From contig JAMYHL010000003.1 of the NCBI GenBank assembly GCA_025531455.1, forward strand, positions 868,001-932,000: DNA of 64,000 nucleotides, read 5' to 3'. The stretch's first letter is position 1, and each line of letters starts with the position of its first letter. Positions 45,226-55,806 of the stretch are shown here, one piece after another. The position numbers were made by a program, and so were the translations under genes. Under the pieces are notes generated by a model, which was not told where the DNA came from, did no database searches, and worked only from the letters and a program-made list of their open reading frames with translations. Origin of the DNA: Apiotrichum sp. Y4204 (lineage: Eukaryota > Basidiomycota > Tremellomycetes > Trichosporonales > Trichosporonaceae).

Positions 45226-46788
45226 CTAGATGTAACGTCCGGGAACCACAGACATGACCGGCATGGGCGCCATGTCGGTCTGGGACCACCGTATGTCATC
45301 CCACTCGTCCTCAGTGAGGAACTGGCGTCAGCAAAGTGGGAGAGGGGTTAGGAATCAGGTAGACCCAATCCGAGGCAGCTGGTTTCCTCTTTTTCGTTCC
45401 ACTCACGAGCCACATGGCGTACAGCGCGAGCAGCGCACCGTTGTTCAGGATCGCCGTCAAGAACGAGCCGTTTACCCGGCCGTCCGTCGACTTTTGTCAG
45501 CCCAGTCTCACCGTTGACCCACTTTACAGATTGGCTGGGAGCCGAGGAAGAGGACCAGCTGGCCGGCCGCGAAGAGTAGCGCCCCGGCGAGGAGATACAC
45601 TGTTGTCAGCTCAACTCCAGCCTCCCTAGCTCACCGAGCTGGCGGACCTCGCCACCCTCGACCACGCGCACGATCACGAACATCATGAGCACAATGTACG
45701 AGATCAACACCCTGGGATCAGCGCTTTCCTCTACTGTTTTCTCACAGGGCGGGCCAGACAAAGGTGAGCGTGAACAGACCGTCGCTGCGGAGGAAGATTG
45801 CGGTCGGGTCGTCGCGGAAGCGGAAGACGTCCTGCGTGTCGAGAGCGGTGGCGAGGGACACCCACATCGCAATGCCAAATGTGATTGCCGCGGCGCCGAG
45901 CGAGCCCACGACCGAGAGCGGCGTGCCGTCCCTGCTGTCAGCTGGCTGCGACTCCAAGAGCTGGGGTGGAGTTGCAGGTGACGGATATCCTGCACTCGTC
46001 TCTCTCATTCCACTCACTCGATCAGATCGATGCACACGACGGCATTGATGATGAGTAACCAGGGAACAGCAGCAAGAAGCGCGCAGTGCACCGCCGACAT
46101 GATAACCATCTCGGTGCTAGCCTGCTCGAGCATCGACGTGGTCGTGATCATGCCCAGCGCCGACATGAGCGCGTATCCCTGCCATCAGTGTCTCCTCAAA
46201 CTCTAATCCTCTCCGCTACCCACTCCAATCAGTAGACTCATCTCCTTCCGTCCCAGTGCCGCGCGGCGCTTGAGCGCGTGCGTGATCAGTCCGCCGGCGA
46301 GGAGGATGGAGATGAACAGCATGATGAGCGTCACAATGTCGCCCACGCTTCCTCGGTGGTTTACGCGAGGGATCTCGCACGCCATCCCCACGCCTGTGCC
46401 GGACACCTCGCGCGCGAGGCGCACGCTGGGGTCGCGGACCGTGTTGGTTGTGTTCTGAGTGGCGAAGGATCCATCGGTGCAGTCATTGTCCACGATTCCC
46501 AGTCGAGACACACGTCGCGAGAATGAGCAACAAGTCAGAAAAGCAGCATGATTACAGGTCAGCAAAGGTGCAGGTGCGGGAGTGCTCTACCCACAACCGC
46601 ATACTGGGAGTAGAATTCCGACTCGGTGGGGAACAGGATCTGGAGGCTCCAGTTTGACCCACCGCGCCACAACTGCGCAAAGAGGAGGTTGCACTGGGGA
46701 AGGGCTGCGTGGCGGCCTGCGAGAGGGTGAGCTGGGCTTCACCGGTAGACGTACAGATCCAGCCAAAGGCGCCGTATGGTTCCAGCAT
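45226..46788 (-). CDS. CHS7: Chitin synthase export chaperone CHS7 (355 aa)
   Basis: ER multi-pass membrane chaperone needed for export of chitin synthase III to the cell surface. Nine exons: 46788-46755, 46716-46595, 46454-46224, 46178-46018, 45931-45746, 45711-45635, 45599-45523, 45490-45407, 45321-45226. Introns are 32-140 nt and all phases agree. The N-terminus has the family FGxIC...ALPxCNLLF pattern (FGWICRHAALPQCNLLF), formed only when the 38-nt first intron is removed. Hydrophobic segments follow: VTLIMLFISILLAGGL, a GRKEMSLLIGGYALMSALG region, AVPWLLIINAVVCID before the conserved EDGTPLS, a long helix after it, VLISYIVLMMFVIVRVV, YLLAGALLFAAGQLVLF and SFLTAILNNGALLALYAMW. About seven helices in the family order. 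The conserved GRKE and EDGTPLS motifs make this assignment firm; exon 7/8 borders are less certain. Confidence 0.9.
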
Positions 46789-49502
46789 TGGGTGGCAAAC
46801 GTAGGTGGAGGGAGTTGAGACAGCTGAGAGCGGCAGCAGTCGTGGCGTGCACCCACGTGAGACTTCGTGGAGAGAGAGAGAGAATGACGGACGGATTCTT
46901 GTGCTGATACTAGTTGAGGAAACAACCTAACCGTTTGCAGGTGTTGTGCAGAGCGAGAGGCAGCGCAGAGTCGGGGCAGGGGAGGGACGACCAGCGTGGG
47001 ATTTGGCCGCTGGCGTCGAGGACGCGAATGGGGAGTGGTCGAGAGAGGAATGAGCCCGCTTCCGTTCAAGTCGTGGCCGTCAAGGCGGTGTCGTGAGTTC
47101 GTGGCTTGCTTTGAGCTCGTCGTAAACGTGAAGACTATCAGTGATGGTCAAGAAGCAAGTTCTCTTTCGATGGAGAACGAGCTCGACCAGTATGTCAGGT
47201 TTGTCAATGCAGCAAGTTTTGTCAGTTCGTCGCTTCGTCGCTGTCTCCTCTCCTTCTCCGAGTTCAAACGAGAGGCCCCAGCGTCACCGGCCCGAAGGGA
47301 AGCCGTTCGGCTCGCGGCTCAAGGCGTGCGGACGCGCCACGCCGTTCGCTGCCCTTGTGGCTTGAAGTGTCATATAGTGTCAGGTTTCAGATGGTCAGAG
47401 CGAGAGGTCTTTGGTAGAAGCCTTTATATCGGCGGATGTATGTACTTGTACGGTGAGGACCAAAGGCATGTTTGGTGGTTAGCGGTATCCATAACCCTAG
47501 TAAGTCAGTGTCAGATATCTCGATGGAAGATCATGGTCATGACTGTGACCATAATCGGAAGAGCCAAGGAGTCAAAGGCCAGACCGGGCGGCTGCAGGGC
47601 GGGGGGCGTTCACAGCCCTCCTGCACTCTGTCATCACGAGGCACCCGTACGCCCAACCTGCAAATAGGGCAGATACTGTATACCTGTACTCCGTTGCCCC
47701 CCGGCCGTATGATTTGGGGTGAGGGCAAGTACTACCCACGGTCCAGACAAGAACAGAATGAGGACATAACGAGAACAAGGCAAGGACACAAGGTGATCGA
47801 AACAGCAGCCAGAAGTGGGCAGATGCTTGCTGATGCAGAGAATTTGTAGACGATGCCAGCTGTGCAACTGTGCTGATGGTAACCCCATTATCATCGCTAT
47901 CGACCCCATTATTATTCTTGTTGTCGCTGACGCATCCCCCGGACCGAAAGCAGATCCTTCGTCTTCGTCCATCGACGATCCAAACACTGCCAAGTGGCCA
48001 AGCCCGCCATGCGCCACATTCGCACCACAGGTACCAAGACCCACAACACACAGCGCGTCATGTATGCCTTCCTTTGACGGTTTGCGCAACGACTAATGTT
48101 TGTTCGGGGCCAAGCACACCCCAAAATCCAGTCCTGAGTGGTGTTGTCAATAGGGTATGGGTCGAGGGTGTAGTTGGCGTTTGTGGTCTTGTGGGTTTGA
48201 GCGGTCTGCGGCGTGGGTTGGTGTCCTGCGATATGCGATATCCCTTCCTAGTCCTGCATGTCCTGAGGCCTCCGATCCTCCGATGTTGGATGGGTGGCCA
48301 TGGGTGGTGCATGGTGGCACATGACTTAGTTTGCTATTTTTCGTGGTGCGAGACGCGACTCGGGCGCATCAAGAGAGAGAAGCCGGACAACGGAGAGGAC
48401 AGAGTTGAGGAGAAGCCAAAGAGGGAAGCAGAAGCCAACGGCCATTTTTTGGCATTTAGGCTGCCACTAAAAAAATAGACCAGGAAACCGTTACCCTGCA
48501 GGCACAGAGAACGATGGGCAGGGGGTGAGGACGATTGCGCATGGGCCACCCCTCTGGTCCTCTGGCCGCATGCCGTGCGGTGCTGACGCGTTCGATGGAC
48601 CCAAACCTTTGGCAGATCGCGGACGACCAATGGGGAGACGGGAGGGACGTGCCGGGCCAACCCTAAGTTTAATCATGTAACACTTCCGAGAGGCGGCGGC
48701 GTGTGAGGCGCGCGTGAAAAAGCCCGCTACGGCACAAGAGCAGAGGAAAAACGAGGAACAAACACTCGAGATTCAAAGACAAGGTTGGGCTGAGACGGAA
48801 TGCGGCGAGACGAAGGAGAGGGAGAAGTACGCGCGCGTCGACACCTCCAACTCCCCCTTCTTCCAGCTCTCAGTTTGATCGAGCTTACGGCACATCTGCA
48901 GCTCGGACCACAGAACACGTATCGCACAAGGGTCGCAGAACCTTTGGATCATGAACTTGCGACCTTGGCGAGATGAAAAAAGAATATACATGATGACAAG
49001 GCACACGAACGAAGATTGACCGAACCTTCGTCCACTTGGACACCTCGCGGCGTTGGGCTGCGGGCTCCTCCTGTCCAAATGGCCGCAAAACAATCTCGCG
49101 CGCGTTCTGGGTCTTTTCCCTTTCGGCAAGGTCGGCAGAAGGAGCACAGGATCACAGGACCATGGCTACGCAGACGCCAGGATCAACAGCGTGTGGAAAG
49201 GGATGAACAAACCACCCCAAATAGCCCGGCGTCCCTCTTTGGACGTCCCTTTGCGCGCGCCTCCCCCCGGGGACCCTGCCCACACTACCTTCCTGTTGCA
49301 TTGTGCCTTCTGTGTCCGAAGCCTCCCATCGCTCCCATATATAGGCCAGACTGTGTACTCTCCTTTTCTCTCCATCGCATTCCATCCCACTAACACTCTA
49401 GTCGCATCTCTCGAGGCCGGTCCCTCCTGGTAAAGCACTACGCCTCTTGTCTCTTGTCGTCCCTCCTTCTGTAGCCACACATTCTTTAACAACATAACGA
49501 AA
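46789..49502. other. Intergenic, no supported gene
   Basis: 2.7 kb between divergent CHS7 and the lectin gene. Several open frames of 60-220 codons overlap on both strands without family motifs, conserved starts or intron-compatible extensions. A short GA run lies at 46866-46880. The lectin TATA-like element is at its right end. Confidence 0.45.
49338..49344 (+). promoter_or_regulatory. TATA-like element of the lectin gene
   Basis: TATATAG about 160 bp upstream of the lectin start codon, followed by a CT-rich leader. A TATA box would fit a strongly regulated secreted protein; assignment is by position. Confidence 0.45.
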
Positions 49503-50526
49503 ATGGTCGCCTTCGCCCCCGCTCTCGCCCTCCTCGCCGCCCTCCCCTCGGCCTTTGCCGCGTCGTCGGTGAGTCCTGCTCGGCATGGATGCGGATGTGG
49601 ATATGGATGTGTCGGTGGCCACCTCTGGACTCTGGATGCGGGAGTGTGCTGCTTGCAAGCACTTCCAAGCTGCACTGCGGGCTTAGTTGGGAGTGGTGTA
49701 ACCATGGTTTCCCTCCTGCCCGCTTTCCGACCCAACCCGGAACAGCCCCCCAATTCTCCTTCCCATCCGCATCCACATGACACCTGTCCGTCCTAGGTTT
49801 GCAGCAACTAACCCACAGCGCTTCGTCATCAAGCCGGCCGCGTTCGACAACCTCTGCCTCACCCCTACCGACACTGGTAACGGTCGTGACGTCGTTGTTG
49901 GCCCCTGCACTGGCGACCTCATCTACTGGACCACCGAGGGCAACACCTTCGTCAACGGTCGCGCCAACGGCACCACCAACGAGTGCCTCGACGAGCGCGA
50001 CGGCGTCGCCCACAACGGCAGCCCCATGCAGATCTGGGAGTGCGCCGAGGGCAACAAGAACCAGCAGTTCTCCATTGTCGTCAACGGCACCATCGAGGGC
50101 CGTGGCCGTAAGGGCCGTTGGGGCAAGGACCGTCGCGACGACGGCGAGGCCGCTCCCGCTCCTGAGGCTCCCGAGGCTCAGAACACCACCGTTCAGCTCA
50201 AGTGGAAGGACCAGGACTACTGCCTCGACCTCAAGGACGGTCAGGGTGTCGCCGGCAACACTGTCCAGATATGGCGCTGCGCCCCGGACAACATCAACCA
50301 GAAGTGGGCCGTCTACGATGTGACCGAGGCGCCTGCCGACGCTTCCCTCGAGAACGGTGACGACTCGGCCGCCATCTACAACGCCGCCCTCGCCGCCTAC
50401 TTCGCCGAGCCCCTCGGTGCCAACGCCACTGACGCTACCGCCACCGAGTCCGCCGGCGCTGAGAACACCGACGCTGCCACTGTCCTCCGCCGCCACCGCA
50501 GCCGCCACCTGCACCTTTCGCACTAA
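49503..50526 (+). CDS. Secreted ricin-B-type (beta-trefoil) lectin-like protein (257 aa)
   Basis: Predicted extracellular carbohydrate-binding protein. Exons: 49503-49568 and 49819-50526, with a 250-nt phase-0 intron. Residues 1-19 are a signal peptide (hydrophobic core ALALLAALPSAFA), and the intron falls just after the cleavage region. The beta-trefoil has two recognisable blocks, each with a Cys-containing strand and a Q-x-W turn: CLDERD...QIWECAEGNKNQQF and YCLDLKDGQG...QIWRCAPDNINQKW. They are separated by an Arg/Ala/Pro-rich charged linker (about 110-140) that interrupts the fold. Several NxT/NxS sites suggest N-glycosylation. The tail is Ala/Thr-rich and ends in a basic His-rich segment after an RR dibasic site. 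The ligand is unknown and there is no catalytic domain. Confidence 0.88.
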
Positions 50527-51179
50527 GGAGCTACCCATTGCCGAGCTGGTCTCCGCTTTGACTCATAGGACGTAGACTCCCTACGACTGTATACCTTTGG
50601 GTGCCTGTCTGTGGCAGGCGCCCCATGCACACTGGGTTTTTAATGTCCATATCGGGCCGCAAAGACTGTGAGGGGTGTTTGATCGTGATCCGATCATCAG
50701 GCGACAGGGGCAAAGCTAGTCGAGGCTTTTGATTGTAGTTGCATCGGCAGCATTGATGAACACGAAACGAGCACGAAACTAACGGATCCCGATTATCAAA
50801 CACTTGGTCATCAGTCGGCAACTACTTTGAACTATGTAGTCAGTAGCTCAGTAGCGCGGACTCAGCATGCCAATCAATCCATCGCCTGTCGTCATGTCGT
50901 CAATCTAGTGGCACATGGTCGGATGTAGAGTATGAGAGTCTAACTCGGGAAGCACACATCCTTCTGCGCAGTCCATCGGGCCGAAAGAAGTACCCGGCCT
51001 GGACACTCAGTATTTAGGGGAGAAGCAAACCGTGACCCGTCAATGCAGATGTTCCTTCAACACCCTGATCCACTTGTCGCCCTCACACCTCTCGGATCTC
51101 GCTTACCTTCAATCTCCATGCTCTCGATCTCAACTCTCCACCTCTCATCCCTCTCCCCCCGGGCCAGAAAAAGAGTCTC
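50527..51179. other. Intergenic, nothing recognised
   Basis: 653 bp between the lectin stop and the first tRNA-Ser. It includes three GATC words in about 20 bp near 50690. No gene. Confidence 0.5.
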
Positions 51180-51283
51180 AGGTGCGACAGAGATTTGAAC
51201 TCTGGCGACTTTCGTCAAATGATCTCGTTGCTCCCTCGGGAGCAGGTTCGAATCATTCCCCTTAACCGCTCGGGCATCGCACC
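51180..51283 (-). tRNA. tRNA-Ser(CGA) with 23-nt intron
   Basis: Class II tRNA on the minus strand. The acceptor stem GGTGCGA pairs with TCGCACC, the D stem CCC pairs with GGG around GAGCGGTTAA, and the anticodon stem AATGA pairs with TCATT. The loop TT-CGA-A-A appears after removing the intron at 51224-51246, located after base 37. The anticodon CGA is at 51248-51250. A long variable arm (GACG...GTCG) and the T arm CAGAG-TTCAAAT-CTCTG confirm serine type. The base in the discriminator position reads T rather than the G usual for eukaryotic tRNA-Ser; an A just before the 5' G could pair with it. Confidence 0.93.
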
Positions 51284-51517
51284 TCTATGTCCCCGCGAAG
51301 GGTGCGTCCAAGAAGAAGGATAGGTGTCCACGAGCGAGCTGGATCTGCTGGGAATGAGGGTGGGTGTCGCAATGGGAGCACTAGCGGCAGCAGTCGCCGG
51401 TTCTCTGTTGATATCTGTACGCCGATCGCGCCAGATCGGTGCTCACGCGCTCTTCCCGAGCTCGTAACATCTTTCCTTGGGCCTCTGCCCTTTTCACATC
51501 CTAAAAAGCATAAGCTT
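51284..51517. other. Spacer between the two tRNA-Ser genes
   Basis: 234 bp separating the two tRNA genes. No gene or repeat is evident. Confidence 0.5.
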
Positions 51518-51621
51518 AGGTGCGACAGAGATTTGAACTCTGGCGACTTACGTCAAATGATGGTCTAGAAGCTGAGGCAGCAGATTCTAATCATTCCCCT
51601 TAACCACTCGGGCATCGCACC
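51518..51621 (-). tRNA. tRNA-Ser(AGA) with 23-nt intron
   Basis: Near-identical to the tRNA-Ser at 51180-51283, with the same acceptor, anticodon and T stems and a long variable arm, but the loop reads TT-AGA-A-A. The anticodon AGA (inosine-modified to read UCU/UCC/UCA) is at 51586-51588. The intron at 51562-51584 has the same length and position but a different sequence. The D loop differs by one base (GTGG instead of GCGG). This is a tandem paralogue pair with an anticodon change. Confidence 0.93.
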
Positions 51622-51835
51622 TCGACGAAAGCGGGCCGGTGCGGCTTGGGGAATTGATAAGTTGCGTTGTGGCAACTTCTTGAGCGTTCTTCGTGGTGGT
51701 CTGCTCTCAGACGTTCAATTTTCTCAGGCAGATCAGTGTAAACAGTTATTAGACACATCTACATCTACTGGGGCATCGGGTATAGAGACTCGTGCGGGTA
51801 TAACAAGGATGTCCGAGGCTGGCTCTCGGCAAGCC
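51622..51835. other. Intergenic, nothing recognised
   Basis: 214 bp between the tRNA-Ser(AGA) 5' end and the SYM1 stop codon. Confidence 0.5.
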
Positions 51836-52963
51836 TTACGCCATCTTGGCCATCTCCAGTGCCTGGTCGTGCTTGGCTACACCCTTGCTGTTCTGGATAG
51901 ACAGGAACGTGTTCCACGGAATGTTGACCGCGTTGATCGCGAGCAGGCGGTACTGTAGCGGGATGAGCTGCGGGGTTAGTGGTTGTTGCATCAGGAGTCC
52001 GCGAAGTTGAGTACTCACGCCCTGCGATGTCAGTTTCCGAAGGGATGCGGGTAACTCACCATGTTGATAGCCTGGAACGGGACGAAGCTATACGATCAGC
52101 GGGGACGCACAAGAGTTGACATACAGGCACCAGTTGGCCTTGAGAGTCGGCCAGAATTGCTGATACGTTAGCTGCAATCAAATTGGACAGCTACCCACCT
52201 CGCGCCACTTGGCCTTGGCGTCCGCGAGGGTGCCCCCCTCCATGAAGGTCATGGTGGTGAAGAAGCCTGTGGTCAGTTACTGAATGACAAATGAAGGACA
52301 CCAGTGGGCGCAACGAAGGCCTTTACGGCAACCTGTTTAAAGCCTTATGTGCCAATAAAACTATGCACTAACCTGTCAGCACGGTAGGAGCGGCACAGCA
52401 CTGGTCGAGGGCGACGCGCGCAACAGTGGCCGCGAGCTTGTTCTGGATCGGCAGGCGCTCGAGCACGCGGAACCATACGGACACGGCCGGCGCGAAGATG
52501 CCTCCTCCCCAGATGACGATACGGCTGGATAGGAATGCGAGTATGTGGCGCAAGGGAAAAGAAGGAAGATCAGTGGATCAGCAGATCAAGAGTGACGCGT
52601 GGATGGGAAACATGGGTGAGGAGAGAGTGGAGGAATGTGCGTCAGCGGCGGAAGTTGTCGGTGATGGACAGGAGATCATTCGATCGTGGAGCCAATGTCA
52701 GCGACGCGTCCGACATTATGAGAATCAGACGTACGCGGTACGCTTGTAGTCGTGGTGGTCGAGACCCTTCTTCTCAACAAGTTGCTGCGCGATGACTGTC
52801 GTCAGCTATGCCAGGGAACCACAATAGCTCACTGTCGCCAGTCGCGAAGAGCACCTGCCGTCAGCCTTGTCTGCTTCTCATCACCTACCGCCGACTGCAG
52901 CATGTTGCCCGAGAGAGGGTGGCGGCCGATAAAGGACGAGTATGCGGCGAAGAGGCCCGACAT
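51836..52963 (-). CDS. SYM1: Mpv17/PMP22 family protein, SYM1-like (191 aa)
   Basis: Small inner-membrane protein of mitochondria (Sym1/Mpv17 clade; a peroxisomal Pxmp2-type role is less likely). Nine exons on the minus strand: 52963-52889, 52854-52833, 52795-52735, 52524-52373, 52266-52199, 52159-52125, 52087-52060, 52021-52019, 51967-51836. Phases agree. The product has the family order: an N-terminal amphipathic start, [37 protein letters not shown], HxWF-like [26 protein letters not shown], the [11 protein letters not shown] segment, [23 protein letters not shown] and [14 protein letters not shown]. Exon 8 is only 3 nt (GGC, Gly). It is inferred because the family pattern N-[FM]-x-hydrophobic-[VI]-P needs exactly one residue between Met and Leu, and both flanking introns have good signals. 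Skipping it would leave a one-residue gap. Confidence 0.88.
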
Positions 52964-53632
52964 GATGAGATGAGAGAAAGTGAGTGGGAGAGAGTGAGAA
53001 TGATAGGGAAGTGTCTATATCTAGTGGGTGACGGCGGACGACAGCGAGGCTAGCGAGCTGGTCGAGCTGGAACCGTCAGTGGGGCGACCGTTGGATGCCG
53101 TTTAAACACTCACGGTAACACTGTCGCTGGTCTGGATGTCAAGAGGCAAGAGAGTGAACGAGAGAGCCGGAGGTCTATATGTCCTCGACACTGTCCGCAG
53201 GCCGCAAGCTTCAGAAAAGTTGTTCTTTGTTCTGCGTATATGGGTGACACGCCCTTGCACACCTGTAAACGTTCAGGCACAGCAGCACCGCAGCACCCCC
53301 GCGCACACCACAGCTGGACGCACATGTGCAACACGTAAACACCGGCAACTAGAAAAAATCTGGGGTATTACCACCGAGATTAGCAGTTTACCAGCGGCAA
53401 TCTGTTGAATTCACGTCGGCTATTCGACAACGGTCATTGCACGCAATCAATGGACGATGCCGTGCGCGCAGCCGTGTCATTGTCCGCTGTGTTCAGTGCT
53501 CCACCGACCTCTGATCATGATAAAACCATGAAGCCCTCTACATCTTTGGGCGATGACAAGCCTGGCTGACATTGATTCCCATATCTTCTTGTATTGTCCA
53601 AACTACAATATGATGGACACAAATCCGTACAC
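52964..53632. other. Intergenic, SYM1 promoter region
   Basis: 669 bp between the SYM1 start and the stop of the short-chain dehydrogenase, both on the minus strand. No ORF with support; no clear motif. Confidence 0.45.
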
Positions 53633-54754
53633 CTAGACAAGTCCGTGGCCCGAGCTGACCTCGATGACCTGGCCCTGGGCATGTCAGCGCGCGTGAAGAG
53701 CCGAGCGGCCCTCGCAATTTCGCCAATCTCATGCAGAACACTTACAGTCACACTCATGTTCTCGGCAAGCATGACTGAGGATCAGCATGGCCCCACGCCA
53801 GTTCCGGACGTCCCGGCACTCACTGTAGTTGGCGGCGATGTCCTCCGGGGTAGGCACGCGCTTGAGGGACGTCTGCTTCGTCCAGCCCTCGACCTGCTCG
53901 GGGGAGAAGCGCTCCGCCCACTCGGTGAGAATCAAGCCGGGGGCGATCGCGTTGACGCGGATGTCCGGCCCGAGCGCCTTGGCCATGTCGCGCGCAAGGT
54001 GGATGCATCCTGCCTTGGATACAGCTGGACGTAAGTGAGTGAGTAGACACGGTGGACGTACAATAAGCCTGGAGTCAGCGATAAACCATGCATGGACATT
54101 TCTCAGCACTCACCATGCTGCTGCCGACGGGCCGGAGGCCGGCAATGCTCGCGGAGATAATGAACGAGCCCTGGTTCTTCCGCAACTCGTCCTCCAGATC
54201 CTGCATCAACCACAGGTGCGCCATCACGTTCGACTGGTAGCAGCGCATCCAGTCCTCGTCGGATACAGCGCCTGGAGTCAATTGCTGTGGCACTAAGTTT
54301 GAGTAGGTAAATGCTATGGAGCGAGCTGTTCGTGCGGGTAGCCTGCTCGCGACCATTCATTCCTCCCCTGTCCGCTGTAGAAGAGCAGCCACTCACGGAG
54401 GTTGTCAAACGGCGCAAAGGTCGTCCACCCAGCATTGCTAACAACGATATCCACTCCGCCAAGCTTCTCGATCGCCTCGTTGGCCATACGCGTGATGCTC
54501 GCGCGGTCGAACGCGTCACCCTGGATGAGCACGTGTCCGTCGCCCTCGAGCGCGTCGAGCGTGCCCTTCGCCCGGTCCTCCGAGTACGCGTAGTTGACGG
54601 CAACCTTGCAGCCCTTGGCTGCAAGCTGCTTCGAGATCTCCGCGCCTGGGGTCAACAACGGGCTATTGTAACGAGCATTCCGCAGATTGTATCACGCACC
54701 GAGGCCACGGGAACCGCCGGTCACGAGCGCGCGCTTGCCCTTGATAGACACCAT
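53633..54754 (-). CDS. Short-chain dehydrogenase/reductase, 3-oxoacyl-ACP-reductase-like (246 aa)
   Basis: NAD(P)-dependent oxidoreductase of the classical SDR family; substrate unknown. Exons: 54754-54700, 54645-54397, 54271-54114, 54068-54062, 54024-53824, 53774-53746, 53674-53633, with matching phases. The cofactor motif TGGSRGLG is split by intron 1. The NAG motif (VVSNAGW) is present, and the catalytic Ser lies in FIISASIAG. The YxxxK motif (AYSVSKAG) is completed only when a 7-nt exon (GCTTATT) supplies Ala-Tyr and the first base of Ser. After it come RVNAIAPGLILTEW and the C-terminal SVTGQVIEVSSGHGLV. Length is typical of classical SDRs (about 250). The start is the ATG that gives the standard short beta-strand before TGGSRGLG. 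It is tandem with SYM1, 670 bp apart. Confidence 0.9.
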
Positions 54755-55774
54755 GGTGATAGATGCAATGACAACAATCAAGGAACGGGGAAGGGCGATT
54801 ATGAGTTGCGCGCACTGTCGAGTTATCGCTTGCACATCCCACGCCCAGATGGCCAGATGCCGGTTGCTGTCGGTCCGCCAGCCGGAGATATCCGGTGGAC
54901 GGTGGGCAGGCGAGATTGACATTGAGATGGTGTGGGGCTCGTGGCTTGTGTGGGTGGAGATCGTGGATTTGAATCTCAGCCATCCTAGAACTCCAAAACT
55001 AGTCAGTCGCGTCTGGAGCTTGCTTTGGGAAGAGACCATTCGGATATCTGCTCATTCAAACGGCCCCAGGTTCCAGAAGGCCAGACGGCCCACAACCAGC
55101 CCCGCCTCCACTTTGCGCGCTGTGCGGGGCGCCAGCGACCGCCACTGTGTCTGTGTGGACGGTACGCCCTTGCGCCCCGCAGATCCCAATTCTCCGGACC
55201 GTAACCATGCTGGCGATCCCCCCAATTACAAGGGCACAGGCCACGCCAGAAGCCTGGATTAAAGTCCAGATCAGCGGATCCGCAGCTGATCAGCAGGGGT
55301 ACCAGGGGCCAGGGGAATCAGGCGTCGCCGATGATGATCGGGGATGAACGTTGACATTAAAGGCCGATTCGGACCAGACTTTGGCTGGCCAGACGACAAT
55401 CAGAAATTATGTGTGTGAAGGCATGTGTAGCGAAGGGGGGACCAAAGTCCTTTCTGTGGTCCCATCTTTTTTGACACTGCGGTAGCGGCGCGCAGACTCT
55501 TGAATTCCACTTAGATCGGACAGGGGTTGAGTGCGAGTGCTCCCAGATCACTCCGCGGCATCTCTGACGCGGCCGGCGGCACGCAATCGGCATCCCGCAG
55601 TATGCGGACTGCAACAATCGGTCCGCTGAACCGTATCCAGGATATGAAGGGTCACCTGCCAGTTACCATTGCGCCCATTGTGGTTCATGCATGATATGCC
55701 TTGGAACGAGCACGGACGCGGGCGCGAAGCTGTCAGCACCGTTACAGTGGAAAGTTGATTCAGGCATGGATCCC

Positions 55775-55806
55775 ATGGATCCTCTACCTTATGGATCCTC
55801 TACCTT
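55775..55806. repeat. Exact 16-bp tandem duplication
   Basis: The unit atggatcctctacctt occurs twice without a gap. It is a recent duplication in intergenic DNA, in an AT-richer setting. Confidence 0.8.

Noticed and set aside
47634..48089. Minus-strand ORF of about 150 codons with hydrophobic stretches
   Set aside because: Overlapping frames on both strands are similarly open, the start is not ATG-supported by context, and no family motif is present.
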